Below, one piece after another: positions 26,552-34,802 of a stretch of DNA of 64,000 bases. Source of the DNA: JAXIPB01 sp045403155 (GTDB lineage: Bacteria > Actinomycetota > Actinomycetes > Mycobacteriales > Micromonosporaceae); contig JAXIPB010000036.1 in assembly GCA_045403155.1 (NCBI GenBank), forward strand, positions 1 through 64,000, given 5' to 3'. The translations under genes and the position numbers were made by a program. The notes below the pieces were generated by a model. That model did not search any database and was not told where the DNA came from. It worked only from the letters and a program-made list of their open reading frames with translations. Each line of letters begins with the position of its first letter. The stretch's first letter is position 1.

Positions 26552-27433
26552 TCATCGCTCGCCGAGCACCGCGGCCAGGCCGGCCGAACGTGCGGCGGCC
26601 ATGTCCTCGTCGTACTTGAGAACGGCGCCGAGCGTACTCTCGGCCGACATCATGTCCCATGTGGAGACTCCGAGCGCAGCCAGCGCCGAGGCCCAGCTGA
26701 TCGCCTCGGCGACGCCGGGCGCCTTGTACAGGTCGAGGTCGCGCAGGCGTTGGATCGACGAAGCGATCTGGTCCGCCAGCGGCTCGGAGGCGCCCGGTAC
26801 CCGACGACGGATGATCTCGGCAACCCGGTCAATGGACGGGTAACGGATCCAGTGGTAGAGGCAGCGTCGCTTGAGGGCGTCGTGCAGGTCTCGGGTCCGG
26901 TTCGAGGTGAGTACGGCGATCGGCCGCACATTTGCCTGTCGCGTGCCCAGCTCGGGGATCGTCACCGACCCCTCCGCGAGCAACTCGAAGAGGAACGCCT
27001 CGAACTCGTCGTCGGCCCGGTCAACCTCGTCGATGAGCAGTACGGCGGGACGCGGCCCCGGGTGGTCGATGGCGGCCAGCAGCGGGCGCGGCAACAGATA
27101 GTCGGGACCGAACAGGTCGGACTCGGCCAATGTGGCGCCCCGCGACTCGGCCAGCCGGATCGCCAACAGTTGGCGCGGATAATTCCATTCGTACAGCGCC
27201 TCGGCCGCGGTCAGGCCCTCGTAGCACTGCAGGCGCAGCAAAGATGTGTCCAGTGTGGAGGCCAGTGCCTTGGCGGCTTCCGTCTTACCGACACCCGGTT
27301 CGCCCTCGAGCAGCAGCGGCTGGCCCATCCGTACGGCGAGAAAGAGTGCGGTGGCGAGGCCGTCATCGGCAAGATAGCCGAATTCGGCCAGCCCGCCGCG
27401 CAGCGCGGAGACGTCGTCCGGGATCCCGGTCAT
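26552..27433 (-). CDS. MoxR-family AAA ATPase (CoxD-like)
   Basis: A 293-residue AAA ATPase of the MoxR family. Walker A GEPGVGKT is at residues 44-51, Walker B is AVLLIDEVDRADDEFEAFL, the sensor-1 block is IAVLTSNRTRDLHDALKRRC, and the C-terminal helical lid is IRYPSIDRVAEIIRRR. MoxR ATPases partner with VWA proteins as chaperones that insert metal or assemble enzymes. It overlaps the XdhC gene by 4 bp (ATGA) and is 4 bp before the VWA gene, so all three form one operon. Confidence 0.9.
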   Translation of the reverse strand: MTGIPDDVSALRGGLAEFGYLADDGLATALFLAVRMGQPLLLEGEPGVGKTEAAKALASTLDTSLLRLQCYEGLTAAEALYEWNYPRQLLAIRLAESRGATLAESDLFGPDYLLPRPLLAAIDHPGPRPAVLLIDEVDRADDEFEAFLFELLAEGSVTIPELGTRQANVRPIAVLTSNRTRDLHDALKRRCLYHWIRYPSIDRVAEIIRRRVPGASEPLADQIASSIQRLRDLDLYKAPGVAEAISWASALAALGVSTWDMMSAESTLGAVLKYDEDMAAARSAGLAAVLGER

Positions 27434-28356
27434 ACCCGGTAGCGATCTGGGTCGTCGGCGAACGCCTGCCGGCAGCCGGTGCCGCAGAAGTAGTACGTCG
27501 TGCCGTCATGCTCCACATGCAGGCTGGCCGGCACGGCGGCGACGCTCATCCCGCACACCGGATCGATCGCGATGACCGCCGGCTCCACTACCGGTAGCAG
27601 TGGCCTGGCCGGTCGAGGGTTCGCGCTCGCCCGTACCGAAATCAGCTCGGCGACGATCGAGACCGCGACCTCCAACGGGGTACGAGCGCCGAGGTCCAGT
27701 CCGGCCGGCGTGCGCACCCGATTCCGTAGATCCTCGGCAACGTCCAGTTCGGACACCACCGCGGATCCGCGTCGCGGGCTGGCGACCAGCCCCACGTAGG
27801 GAATCTCGGCCAGCAGCGCTGCCAGGAGCACCTTCTCCTCGTCGCGACCGTGCGAGGCGACGATGACGGCGGCGGTGTCGTCGGCGATCGGCGCCGACGG
27901 ATCGGTGGATGCGGTCACGGCGTACCCGGAAGCCTCGGCCACCGTGGCCAGGGCTCGGCCGATCGGCGCATCGCCGAAGACGTGCACGAGCGTCGCGGGC
28001 CGGACCGCCTCGAGGAAGACGTCCAGCGTCCCTCCCGAAAGGCACGGATTGCCAATCACGATGATGCCCTCGGGTGTTGCCTCCGCGGGAGCAGAGCGGG
28101 AGTCCTCTTCCGCCGGCGTGATCCGCAGCAGGGCGGACTCGCCGTCACCCAGCAGGCGAAGGCCCTCTAGCCTGACCGTCGATTCGGCGCACACGCCGCC
28201 GACGAAGCCCTCCATCGTGCCGTCCGACGTGATGATGGCGCGGTCGCCAGCCTTCGCCGAGGTCGGGCGCTCCGCCCGTACGACCGTGGCGAGGACGAAC
28301 GGGGTGCGCTGCTCACGAAGCCGGTCGGCCCTGGCCAACAAATCGGTTGCGGTCAC
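27430..28356 (-). CDS. XdhC/CoxI-family protein with C-terminal YHS domain
   Basis: A 308-residue accessory protein. Residues 1-80 are the XdhC_CoxI N-domain (PFVLATVVRAERPTSAKAGD and FVGGVCAESTV with the conserved cysteine); residues 115-250 are the Rossmann-like C-domain (VHVFGDAPIGRALATVAEAS, AAVIVASHGRDEEKVL, and YVGLVASPRR). The last 45 residues are a YHS metal-binding domain (IDPVCGMSVAAVPAS, YYFCGTGCRQAF) with three cysteines. XdhC proteins bind molybdenum cofactor and hand it, sulfurated, to hydroxylases. The GTG at 28356 follows a GGAAGG site; longer forms are unmatched. Confidence 0.87.
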   Translation of the reverse strand: MTATDLLARADRLREQRTPFVLATVVRAERPTSAKAGDRAIITSDGTMEGFVGGVCAESTVRLEGLRLLGDGESALLRITPAEEDSRSAPAEATPEGIIVIGNPCLSGGTLDVFLEAVRPATLVHVFGDAPIGRALATVAEASGYAVTASTDPSAPIADDTAAVIVASHGRDEEKVLLAALLAEIPYVGLVASPRRGSAVVSELDVAEDLRNRVRTPAGLDLGARTPLEVAVSIVAELISVRASANPRPARPLLPVVEPAVIAIDPVCGMSVAAVPASLHVEHDGTTYYFCGTGCRQAFADDPDRYRV

Positions 28357-28500
28357 TGTGCTTACCTTCCGCCTGGTCAGGAACTCGTCCAGAGGGCCGC
28401 GGTGATCGTGCGCCGGGTCTTGTGTCGAGTCTGGCGAAGCTTGCTCCAACAATCAACGGCCAACCGACGGACCCGGTTCGTCAGGCGATAACCTCGGGGC

Positions 28501-29310
28501 GTGATCGACAAGGTCGAGGCGTTGATGCGCGACGTGGCCGCCTCGGCCATACTCCCCCGATTCCGGCGGCTCACCGAGAGCGAGATCGAGTACAAGGGCC
28601 CGGCCGATCTTGTGACGGTCGCGGATCGGGAGGCGGAGGAGCTGCTGACCGCAGGGCTCATGGCGCTCAGACCGGGTTCTCGGGTGCTCGGCGAAGAGGC
28701 GGTTGCGGCGGATCCATTCCGTATGTCGCTTATCGCTGAGGATGGAGAGGTCTGGGTCGTCGACCCGGTGGACGGCACCGCCAACTTCGCCGCGGGGCTG
28801 GAACCCTTCGCGATCATGGTGGCGTTGCTGCGGGATGGGGTAGCCGTTGCCTCGTGCATCCTCGATCCGGTCGGTGGCGTCGCGGCGGTCGCCGAGCGTG
28901 GCGCCGGGGCGTTCTTCGACGGGGTACGGGCATCCGCGCCCACGATGCACCGCCCGGCGCATGCGCTGCGGGGTCCATCGTCGAGCCGATACATCCCGAT
29001 CGGGCTGCGGACGAGTATCGAGGCGGCCATCCCGACGGTAGGCGAGGTTCTACCCGGGGCCAACTGTGCCGGATACGAATACCCGGCCATCGTCCGCGAC
29101 GAGCAGCAGTTCGCCGTCTTCTGGCGAACCCTGCCGTGGGACCACGCCCCCGGAGTCCTCTTCGTCGAGGAAGCCGGCGGGGTCGGGTGGCGCCTCGACG
29201 GCGCACCCTACCTCGCCGCGGAGTACGAGCGCACTGGCCTGCTCGTCGCGCAGAACCAGGACGTATGGCACACGGTACGAAGCACCCTGCTGGCCGAACT
29301 TCCGGACTGA
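28501..29310 (+). CDS. Inositol monophosphatase family protein
   Basis: A 269-residue phosphatase of the IMPase/CysQ superfamily. The metal-site blocks are present: VLGEEAV (E65 and E66), VVDPVDGTANF at residues 87-97, and PWDHAPGVLFVEEAGG near the C-terminus. It would remove phosphate from inositol-1-phosphate, fructose bisphosphate or PAP-type substrates with magnesium; which one cannot be decided. It starts at GTG and runs divergently from the cox accessory operon with a 144-bp spacer that could hold both promoters. Confidence 0.88.
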   Translation: MIDKVEALMRDVAASAILPRFRRLTESEIEYKGPADLVTVADREAEELLTAGLMALRPGSRVLGEEAVAADPFRMSLIAEDGEVWVVDPVDGTANFAAGLEPFAIMVALLRDGVAVASCILDPVGGVAAVAERGAGAFFDGVRASAPTMHRPAHALRGPSSSRYIPIGLRTSIEAAIPTVGEVLPGANCAGYEYPAIVRDEQQFAVFWRTLPWDHAPGVLFVEEAGGVGWRLDGAPYLAAEYERTGLLVAQNQDVWHTVRSTLLAELPD

Positions 29311-29313
29311 TCC

Positions 29314-30636
29314 CTAGTTCGGCGTCGCGGTGGCGCGCCGTCTACGGGCAAGCCACACCAACATCAGACCGGCAATGATCATTAGTGCGCCGAGGACGAC
29401 ATACAGACTGATGCCCAGTCCGGTCTCCGCCATCGACGGTCCCTGCGTAGACGGTCCCTGTGTTGACGGAGGCACCGCCGGCCTCGGAGCGATGGTGATG
29501 GTCGCGTCCTGCTCGGCCGAGGAGCCGGCTCCCGTTGCCTTGACCGCGAAGGCGAACGTGCCGGCGGTCGTCGGCGTGCCACCCAGGGCGCCGTCGGCCC
29601 CCAGCGTCAGGCCAGGAGGAAGCGCTCCGCTCAGCAGGCTGAATGCAATGCCCGAGTCGCCGCCGGCGGTGAATGCGAACGAGTACGGGGTGCCGACGAC
29701 GCCGCCCGGCGGAGCGGGAGAGGTGAACACGACGGCGGGGACGGCCACCACGATCGTGAACGCCTGGTCTCCCGAGAACACATACGGGTCTACATGCGGG
29801 CCGAACGTAGTCGTGCCCCGAATTGTGAAGGGATATGTGCCCGGCGTGGTCGGCGTGCCGGCCAGCACCCCGGCAGAGGTCAACGACAGGCCCGGCGGCA
29901 AGGCGCCCGCCTGAAGCGAAAGCGTCTTGGTCCCGAGCGCTCCGGTCGCCGTGAATATATGCGAGAAGGCCAGGCCGGTGTAGATCGGCGACGCTGGTGC
30001 CGGGCTGACGACGATGGTCGGCGGGACCACGACGAGCGTGACGTCGAGGGGGGCGGACTTGAATCCATGTGCGTCCGTCGCCGTGACGCTGAACGTGAAG
30101 GTCTTCGGAAGATCCTGCTCGTACTCCTGCGGAATGCCCACGAGTACCCCAGGCGAACCGACTGCCATGCCGCTCGGCAAGGCCCCGACGTGCGACATTG
30201 TGTATGGGGCTAGCCCGCCGCTGGGGAAGGTGTGCGAGAGGTTCACGAGGGCAGGGATCGGCGACGGCGGCGGCGTCATCGTGATGACAGGAGCATTCAC
30301 GACCATCGTGACTTCGAGGTCGGCCATGTCGCCGAACGAGTCGGTGACGAGCACGGTAAATATAAACGTTCCTGGCGCGCTCGGGGTGCCGGCCAGCAAC
30401 CCGTCTGCGTTGAGCGACAGCCCAATCACCATGGATATGGGAGGCGTCACAAGCGAGTAGCTGTACGGCGCAATTCCACCAGTGGCCACGAATTGGTGCG
30501 AGAACGGGTCGTGCGGCGTGATGGGCGAGGGCGGCGGGTTGGTGATGACCAGATCGGAAGCAATCGCCGGTTGCGGGATGAACAGCACGGCCGTCGCGAG
30601 GCAGAACCCGAGCACGAGGCGCCCAACCCTACTCAT
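29314..30636 (-). CDS. Surface protein with Ig-like (He_PIG) repeats and sortase-like anchor
   Basis: A 440-residue exported protein. A signal peptide covers residues 1-27 (MSRVGRLVLGFCLATAV). Four repeats of about 90 residues follow, each with the putative-Ig pattern: a strand ending in a proline-rich start (PPPSPI or PAPASPI), YSFAFTAGG-like strand, LPPGLSL and a GVLAGTPTTPGTY-like end. A T-Q-G-P-S linker then leads to MAETG, a hydrophobic helix of about 22 residues and a RRRR tail, which looks like a class E sortase signal (LAxTG) with M in place of L. It would form a short stalk on the cell wall. Binding partner unknown. It is convergent with the phosphatase gene. Confidence 0.8.
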   Translation of the reverse strand: MSRVGRLVLGFCLATAVLFIPQPAIASDLVITNPPPSPITPHDPFSHQFVATGGIAPYSYSLVTPPISMVIGLSLNADGLLAGTPSAPGTFIFTVLVTDSFGDMADLEVTMVVNAPVITMTPPPSPIPALVNLSHTFPSGGLAPYTMSHVGALPSGMAVGSPGVLVGIPQEYEQDLPKTFTFSVTATDAHGFKSAPLDVTLVVVPPTIVVSPAPASPIYTGLAFSHIFTATGALGTKTLSLQAGALPPGLSLTSAGVLAGTPTTPGTYPFTIRGTTTFGPHVDPYVFSGDQAFTIVVAVPAVVFTSPAPPGGVVGTPYSFAFTAGGDSGIAFSLLSGALPPGLTLGADGALGGTPTTAGTFAFAVKATGAGSSAEQDATITIAPRPAVPPSTQGPSTQGPSMAETGLGISLYVVLGALMIIAGLMLVWLARRRRATATPN

Positions 30637-30729
30637 GCCACTCCCAATCCTGCGCACGGAAACGCGCACATGAAGGAGACAGGCTATGTGCAAAGGCTGG
30701 CGCGGTGATCATCCGTTCGGATGATTCCG

Positions 30730-31494
30730 TCAGCCGAGAAACTCCTGGACCAGCGCCCCGGTCTCCTCTGGGCGGTCGACGTAGACCGTGTGGCCGGATT
30801 CCACCGTTGCGACCGTCACGTCCGGTGCGTCCCGTACCGCCTCGAGGAAGGCAGGACCCACCGCGCTCCCCTTCGTGGCGACGACGAGGAGGGTGGGCAG
30901 GCCGGGTAGCGGCATGGGCGCCGGTCTCGTCATCTCGGAGTACGCCGTAACAACCGAGGCCGCGTGGTAGCGCCACCGCCATAGCCCGTCCTCGCCCCGC
31001 TCCAGATGGTCCCGGACCTCCTCGTCGATCAGCGGCGGGTCGGTAAGGCCGGGCCACATCGCCGCCCGCTCCCGCCCGGCGGCCTCGGGGTCGGCGAATT
31101 CCGGCGTGACCATCTCATCCCGGACGCGCTCAACGACGTACTGCGGATTCAGAGCGACGCCGGGATCGAGCAGCACGAGCCGGCGGATCCGGTTCCGCGC
31201 CCGACCCGCCACGACGAGCGCGACGGTGCCGCCGAACGAGTGCCCGATCAGATCGACCGTCTGGAGCCCCAGTTCGTCCATCGTCTGCAGGACATCGTCG
31301 GCGTGCTGTTCCAGCGTCCACGGTGGAGTCCACGGCGACCTTCCGTGGCCGCGCAGATCGAGGCCATGCACGCGCAGGCCCGTGGTGTGCCGTTCGGCGA
31401 CGCGGCGCCACCGGGCGCCGTGCCCCCGTACGCCGTGCAAGGCCACCACGGGCCGGCCGTCGGGATCCCCGAAGCTCTGAACATGCAGCGCCAT
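30730..31494 (-). CDS. Alpha/beta-hydrolase
   Basis: A 254-residue alpha/beta-hydrolase. VVALHGVRGHGARWRR marks the oxyanion strand, VHGLDLRGHGRSPW the second conserved turn, and DLIGHSFGGTVALVVAG the nucleophile elbow with serine in G-H-S-F-G. The late SGHTVYVDRPEE provides the histidine. The overall order resembles 2-hydroxymuconate or epoxide-type hydrolases, and the substrate is not evident. The VOC gene lies 34 bp upstream on the same strand, so they may share a transcript. Confidence 0.85.
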   Translation of the reverse strand: MALHVQSFGDPDGRPVVALHGVRGHGARWRRVAERHTTGLRVHGLDLRGHGRSPWTPPWTLEQHADDVLQTMDELGLQTVDLIGHSFGGTVALVVAGRARNRIRRLVLLDPGVALNPQYVVERVRDEMVTPEFADPEAAGRERAAMWPGLTDPPLIDEEVRDHLERGEDGLWRWRYHAASVVTAYSEMTRPAPMPLPGLPTLLVVATKGSAVGPAFLEAVRDAPDVTVATVESGHTVYVDRPEETGALVQEFLG

Positions 31495-31528
31495 GACGCC
31501 GCATGCTACGGGGCCGGATGTTAGGCGG

Positions 31529-31894
31529 TCAGTCGGACGCGGTTATGCAGAACGCGTGACCGGCCGGGTCCTGCAGGACCACCCACTTGTCGCCGCCGGG
31601 CTGGAATTCCGGCTTGGTGGCGCCGAGGCTGACAAGCTCCGTCTCCGCGGCGGCGAGGTCGGCCACGCGGAGGTCGAGGTGCATCTGCTTGGCCGGGTCC
31701 GGCCACGCGGGTCGAACGTGATCAGCGATCCGCTGGAAACCCAGACTGATCGGCCCGCCGCTCAGATACGCATAGTCGTCGTCGCTGTAGCTGACCTCCC
31801 ACCCTGTGACCTTTCGGTAGAAGTCGGCCAGCTCCTGGGGGTGGTTGCAGTCGACGGTGACCGCGCTCAGCGTGCCCAGAGGCGTGTTCTCCAT
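31529..31894 (-). CDS. VOC-family (glyoxalase/bleomycin-resistance-like) protein
   Basis: A 121-residue single VOC module. TLSAVTVDCNHPQELADFYRKV at the N-terminus and the C-terminal KWVVLQDPAGHAFCIT block give the beta-alpha-beta-beta-beta pattern, with H of MHLDLRVADL as a possible metal ligand. It may bind or detoxify a small molecule. It faces a WYL regulator across an 82-bp spacer that contains the palindrome at 31937-31955, so the regulator probably controls it. Confidence 0.85.
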   Translation of the reverse strand: MENTPLGTLSAVTVDCNHPQELADFYRKVTGWEVSYSDDDYAYLSGGPISLGFQRIADHVRPAWPDPAKQMHLDLRVADLAAAETELVSLGATKPEFQPGGDKWVVLQDPAGHAFCITASD

Positions 31895-31936
31895 GCTTGA
31901 TCTCCCTTCATCGTTGTGCCCATCCTCCGGGGCGTA

Positions 31937-31955
31937 CCTGACATCTTCTGTCAGG
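31937..31955. promoter_or_regulatory. Candidate operator between VOC and WYL regulator genes
   Basis: Perfect 7-bp inverted repeat CCTGACA and TGTCAGG with spacer TCTTC, 42 bp upstream of the VOC start and 21 bp upstream of the WYL regulator start. DeoR/YafY-type regulators with a WYL domain often act on a site in such a divergent gap. The site is AT-richer than its surroundings. Confidence 0.6.
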
Positions 31956-31976
31956 ATCTCGGGGTAGCTTGGGCTC

Positions 31977-32969
31977 GTGCGGGCGAGCCGATTGGTGTCA
32001 CTCCTCCTGTTGCTGCAGGTTCGCGGCCGGATGACCGCGCACGAGCTCGCTGGCCACCTGGAGGTTTCGGTCCGGACGATCTACCGCGACGTGGAGTCCC
32101 TCAGCAGCGCCGGGGTGCCGGTGTACGCCGATCGAGGCCCAGCCGGCGGATATCAGCTGCTCGATGGCTACCGCACCCGACTGACCGGACTGACCGGGGA
32201 CGAGGCGGAGACGCTCTTCCTCGCCGGGATGCCGGCGGCCGCGGCGGAGCTCGGCCTCGGTACCGTCCTCGCGGCCGCCGAGCTGAAGCTGCTCGCGGCG
32301 CTCCCCCCGGAGCTGGGTGCGCGGGCCGGACGCATACGTGAGCGGTTCCACCTCGACGCGCCCGGTTGGTTTCGGGAGTCGGAGTCGACCCCGCACCTGG
32401 CCGCGGTGGCCGAGGCGGTGTGGAATGACCGAGTTATCCAGATGCGCTACCGCCGCTGGAAGGCGCCTCGGGAGGTGACGAGGACGCTCGCGCCGCTCGG
32501 CGTGGTGCTCAAAGCCGGACGCTGGTACGTCGTCGGCCGCGCGGGCGATCAGATCCGCACCTACCGGGTCGCCAACATCCTGGAGATGTCACAGCTGGCG
32601 GAGAAGTTCGACCGGACAGCCGACTTCGACCTGGCCGAGTTCTGGCAGTCGTGGACGAGGCGGTACGAGGAGAGCGTCTACCGCGATGAGGCGGCGATCC
32701 GGGTGAGCGCGGAGGGCATGCGCGTCATGCCGTTCCTGCTGCCGCCGGCGATGGCCCGCGCCGCTCGGGCCGCCGCCGGTGCGCCCGACTGGAACGGCTG
32801 GGTGGAGACGACCCTGCCCATCGAGTCACTGCGGCACGGCTATCGGGAGCTGATGAGGTTCGGCGACGAGGTCGAGGTTCTGGCGCCGGCGGAGTTACGC
32901 GAGACGTTCCGGTACGCCGCCACCGCGCTCGCCGAGATGTACACGAACGAACGGAGGGATGCGGCATGA
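31977..32969 (+). CDS. WYL-domain transcriptional regulator (YafY/PafC type)
   Basis: A 330-residue regulator. Residues 1-60 are a DeoR-type winged helix (SRLVSLLLLLQVRGRMTAHE, VRTIYRDVESLSSAGVPVY). Residues 140-225 hold the WYL domain, whose ligand strand is RWYVVGRAGDQIRTYRVANI; WYL domains can sense single-stranded DNA or other nucleic-acid or small ligands. The C-terminal WCX part (LPIESLRHGYRELMRFGDEVE) closes the protein. It starts at GTG. It overlaps the following reductase-like gene by 4 bp (ATGA), so the two are in one operon. Confidence 0.9.
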   Translation: MRASRLVSLLLLLQVRGRMTAHELAGHLEVSVRTIYRDVESLSSAGVPVYADRGPAGGYQLLDGYRTRLTGLTGDEAETLFLAGMPAAAAELGLGTVLAAAELKLLAALPPELGARAGRIRERFHLDAPGWFRESESTPHLAAVAEAVWNDRVIQMRYRRWKAPREVTRTLAPLGVVLKAGRWYVVGRAGDQIRTYRVANILEMSQLAEKFDRTADFDLAEFWQSWTRRYEESVYRDEAAIRVSAEGMRVMPFLLPPAMARAARAAAGAPDWNGWVETTLPIESLRHGYRELMRFGDEVEVLAPAELRETFRYAATALAEMYTNERRDAA

Positions 32970-33385
32970 CGATGCCCGCCGATATAAAGGCGCACAACAA
33001 GAAGGTCATCGCGGAGTTCCGCGCCAACGGCGGCACGCCTGGTCGAGCGTTACTGCTGCTCACGACCACCGGCGCCCGGACCGGGCGGAAGCGAACGACG
33101 CCGATGATGTTTGTGCCCGACGGCGACCGCCTGCTGGTGATGCCCTCCAACGCCGGAGCGCCGAAACATCCGGATTGGTACCACAATCTCCGCGCCCACC
33201 CCGAGGTGACAGTCGAGGTCGCCGGCGAGACGTATCCGGCGACCGCCATCGTGACGGAAGGCGAGGAACGCGATCGGCTCTTCGCCGAGGTGGCGAGCAA
33301 GTACCCGTTCTTCAACGACCACCAGGCCGGCATCCGCCGGCGGATTCCGGTGGTCGCCCTGGTACGACGCGACACGCGTTCCTGA
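32966..33385 (+). CDS. Deazaflavin (F420)-dependent nitroreductase-family protein
   Basis: A 139-residue DDN-like protein. LLLLTTTGARTGRKRTTPMMFV, HPDWYHNLRAHPEVTVEV and the ending RRIPVVALVRR are the marks of the actinobacterial family that binds coenzyme F420 and reduces nitro, quinone or aflatoxin-type compounds. The pocket residues cannot be told by eye, and several family members bind lipids instead. It is co-translated with the WYL regulator. Confidence 0.88.
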   Translation: MTMPADIKAHNKKVIAEFRANGGTPGRALLLLTTTGARTGRKRTTPMMFVPDGDRLLVMPSNAGAPKHPDWYHNLRAHPEVTVEVAGETYPATAIVTEGEERDRLFAEVASKYPFFNDHQAGIRRRIPVVALVRRDTRS

Positions 33386-33423
33386 CGTCGCCGAAGTCGG
33401 CCGGCACCTGCTTGGATTGGGGG

Positions 33424-34290
33424 GTGACGACATCGAACGACCCCCTCCGGCTGCGCGTCCAGATCGATGCGACCCCCGACAGCGTCTACGCCGCACTGAC
33501 CGATGCCGACCTCCTGACCGAGTGGCTGGCCGACTCCGCCGAGGTCTCGTTGCCCGACGGCCGCTATGAGTTCTGGGGGCGCTACACGCCGCAGGGTGAC
33601 CGTCCGCGGCAGCGCCTGCTGGGCAGCGAGCCGGACCGGTCGCTGAACTTCGCCTGGGCCTTCGACGGCGGTGAGGCGTCCACCGTCGACATCGCTGTTG
33701 AACCGCTCGATGAGGGGGGCACGGTCGTCGCGGTAACCCACTCTGGTATCCCATCGAGCGGTTCGGCCGACGCCACGGCGCTGGACTGCTTCTGGCACGT
33801 TTCGCTGGCCAATCTCGCAGCACAGTGCGAGGGCCTGCCGACCATGCCGCCATTCGATTTCAGCGTGCCCGCCCAGGGCGACGCCCTCGTACGTACCGTC
33901 ATCGACGCCCCGGTCGAGGAGGTCTTCGCCTCGCTGCTCGACCCCGCCCAGGTGGACAAGTGGGCCCGCGGCAAGGCCGTGATCGAGCCCGTTCTGGGCG
34001 GCCGCTACGACTTCGGCTGGGACCACGGCCCCGTCAAGATCACCGAGCTGGAGCAGGACAAGGTGCTCGCCTACTCGTGGCGCTACCCCGACAGCCCGGA
34101 CACCACCGTGCGGTGGGCGCTGCGCAGCTCGCGCGGCTCGACCTACCTCACCCTGGTCCACAGTGGCTTTGAGACGGATGAGCTCGCCGAACAGTTCCGG
34201 CAGGGCTGGCCGAGCTTCCTGGTCGAATTGAAGCGCCTCATGGAGCTCGGCCCCCGCTGGCAACCCCTCGCCCTCTCGCGCCGATCATGA
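33424..34290 (+). CDS. Protein with two SRPBCC (AHSA1-like) domains
   Basis: A 288-residue protein of two START-like modules of about 140 residues each. The first starts with LRVQIDATPDSVYAALTDAD and has LTEWLADSAEVSLPDGRYEF; the second repeats this with VRTVIDAPVEEVFASLLDPA, then KWARGKAVIEPVLGGRYDF and the W-G-xx-SF-like end WPSFLVELKRLME. AHSA1-like domains bind small hydrophobic ligands or act as Hsp90 co-factors. The GTG start lies 38 bp after the reductase-like gene. The last residues RRS and stop codon come from the 72-bp repeat that begins at 34278. Confidence 0.85.
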   Translation: MTTSNDPLRLRVQIDATPDSVYAALTDADLLTEWLADSAEVSLPDGRYEFWGRYTPQGDRPRQRLLGSEPDRSLNFAWAFDGGEASTVDIAVEPLDEGGTVVAVTHSGIPSSGSADATALDCFWHVSLANLAAQCEGLPTMPPFDFSVPAQGDALVRTVIDAPVEEVFASLLDPAQVDKWARGKAVIEPVLGGRYDFGWDHGPVKITELEQDKVLAYSWRYPDSPDTTVRWALRSSRGSTYLTLVHSGFETDELAEQFRQGWPSFLVELKRLMELGPRWQPLALSRRS

Positions 34291-34349
34291 TTTGGAGGTC
34301 ATGATCGGCGCACTCTGGCGACACTCAGCTCATGATCGACGGGATCTTG
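34278..34349 (+). repeat. 72-bp interspersed palindromic repeat, copy D
   Basis: Same 72-bp layout: perfect stem GCGCCGATCATGA and TCATGATCGGCGC around TTTGGAGG, then GGCGACACTC, AGCTCATGATCG and GGATCTTG. It lies between two convergent genes and supplies the stop codon (TGA of CGATCATGA) of the SRPBCC gene. It ends one base before the stop of the TerB-like gene on the other strand. Confidence 0.9.
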
Positions 34350-34350
34350 T

Positions 34351-34752
34351 TCACGCGGCGCCGAGGGCTGCCTTGACCTTGTTCACCGCGACCGTTTCGG
34401 TCTCCGTCACTTCGCCGGAGGCCGATGCCACCCGGTCGCAGGCGGTGACGACGGCGGCGCGGAATCCGTCCAACTCCGCGGGGTTCTTTGCCTGCAGGAT
34501 CGCGGTCGACTGCTGAAGCGCGCCGAGCACATTGGACTCGATCTCGGTGGGCGTCCCCTTCGGGATCTTCGGAATGCCGCCGGACTTGAGCAGGTCACGT
34601 AGCTCCGGCGAGGTCTCGGTCAGGGCCTTGGAGCCCGCGAGGCTCTCCTTGAACATGTCGATGAAGCCGGGGTCGGAGTGCGACACCAGGAACATCGCGC
34701 CGAACGCGGCCGTGCGCAGGGTCTGGCGCTCCTGATCTGTGTACTCGGTCAT
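34351..34752 (-). CDS. Small helical protein, TerB-like
   Basis: A 133-residue cytoplasmic protein with predicted helices throughout. The sequence (TLRTAAFGAMFLVSHSDPGF at the N-terminus, then LKSGGIPKIPKGTPTEIESN, and CDRVASASGEVTETETVAVN at the end) matches a short actinobacterial hypothetical family whose pattern of an A-x-A-D-G-x-V-like end resembles TerB domains. No metal ligands are evident. Function unknown. It shares a short promoter region with the divergent hydrolase gene. Confidence 0.7.
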   Translation of the reverse strand: MTEYTDQERQTLRTAAFGAMFLVSHSDPGFIDMFKESLAGSKALTETSPELRDLLKSGGIPKIPKGTPTEIESNVLGALQQSTAILQAKNPAELDGFRAAVVTACDRVASASGEVTETETVAVNKVKAALGAA

Positions 34753-34802
34753 GCCACGATCCTGACCCGGCCGGCCGGCTGAACGTGGCGGAATGCGCGA
34801 AA

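Noticed and set aside
32725..34263. Minus-strand frame of over 500 codons
   Set aside because: It opposes the WYL regulator, DDN-like and SRPBCC genes and has no domain of its own.
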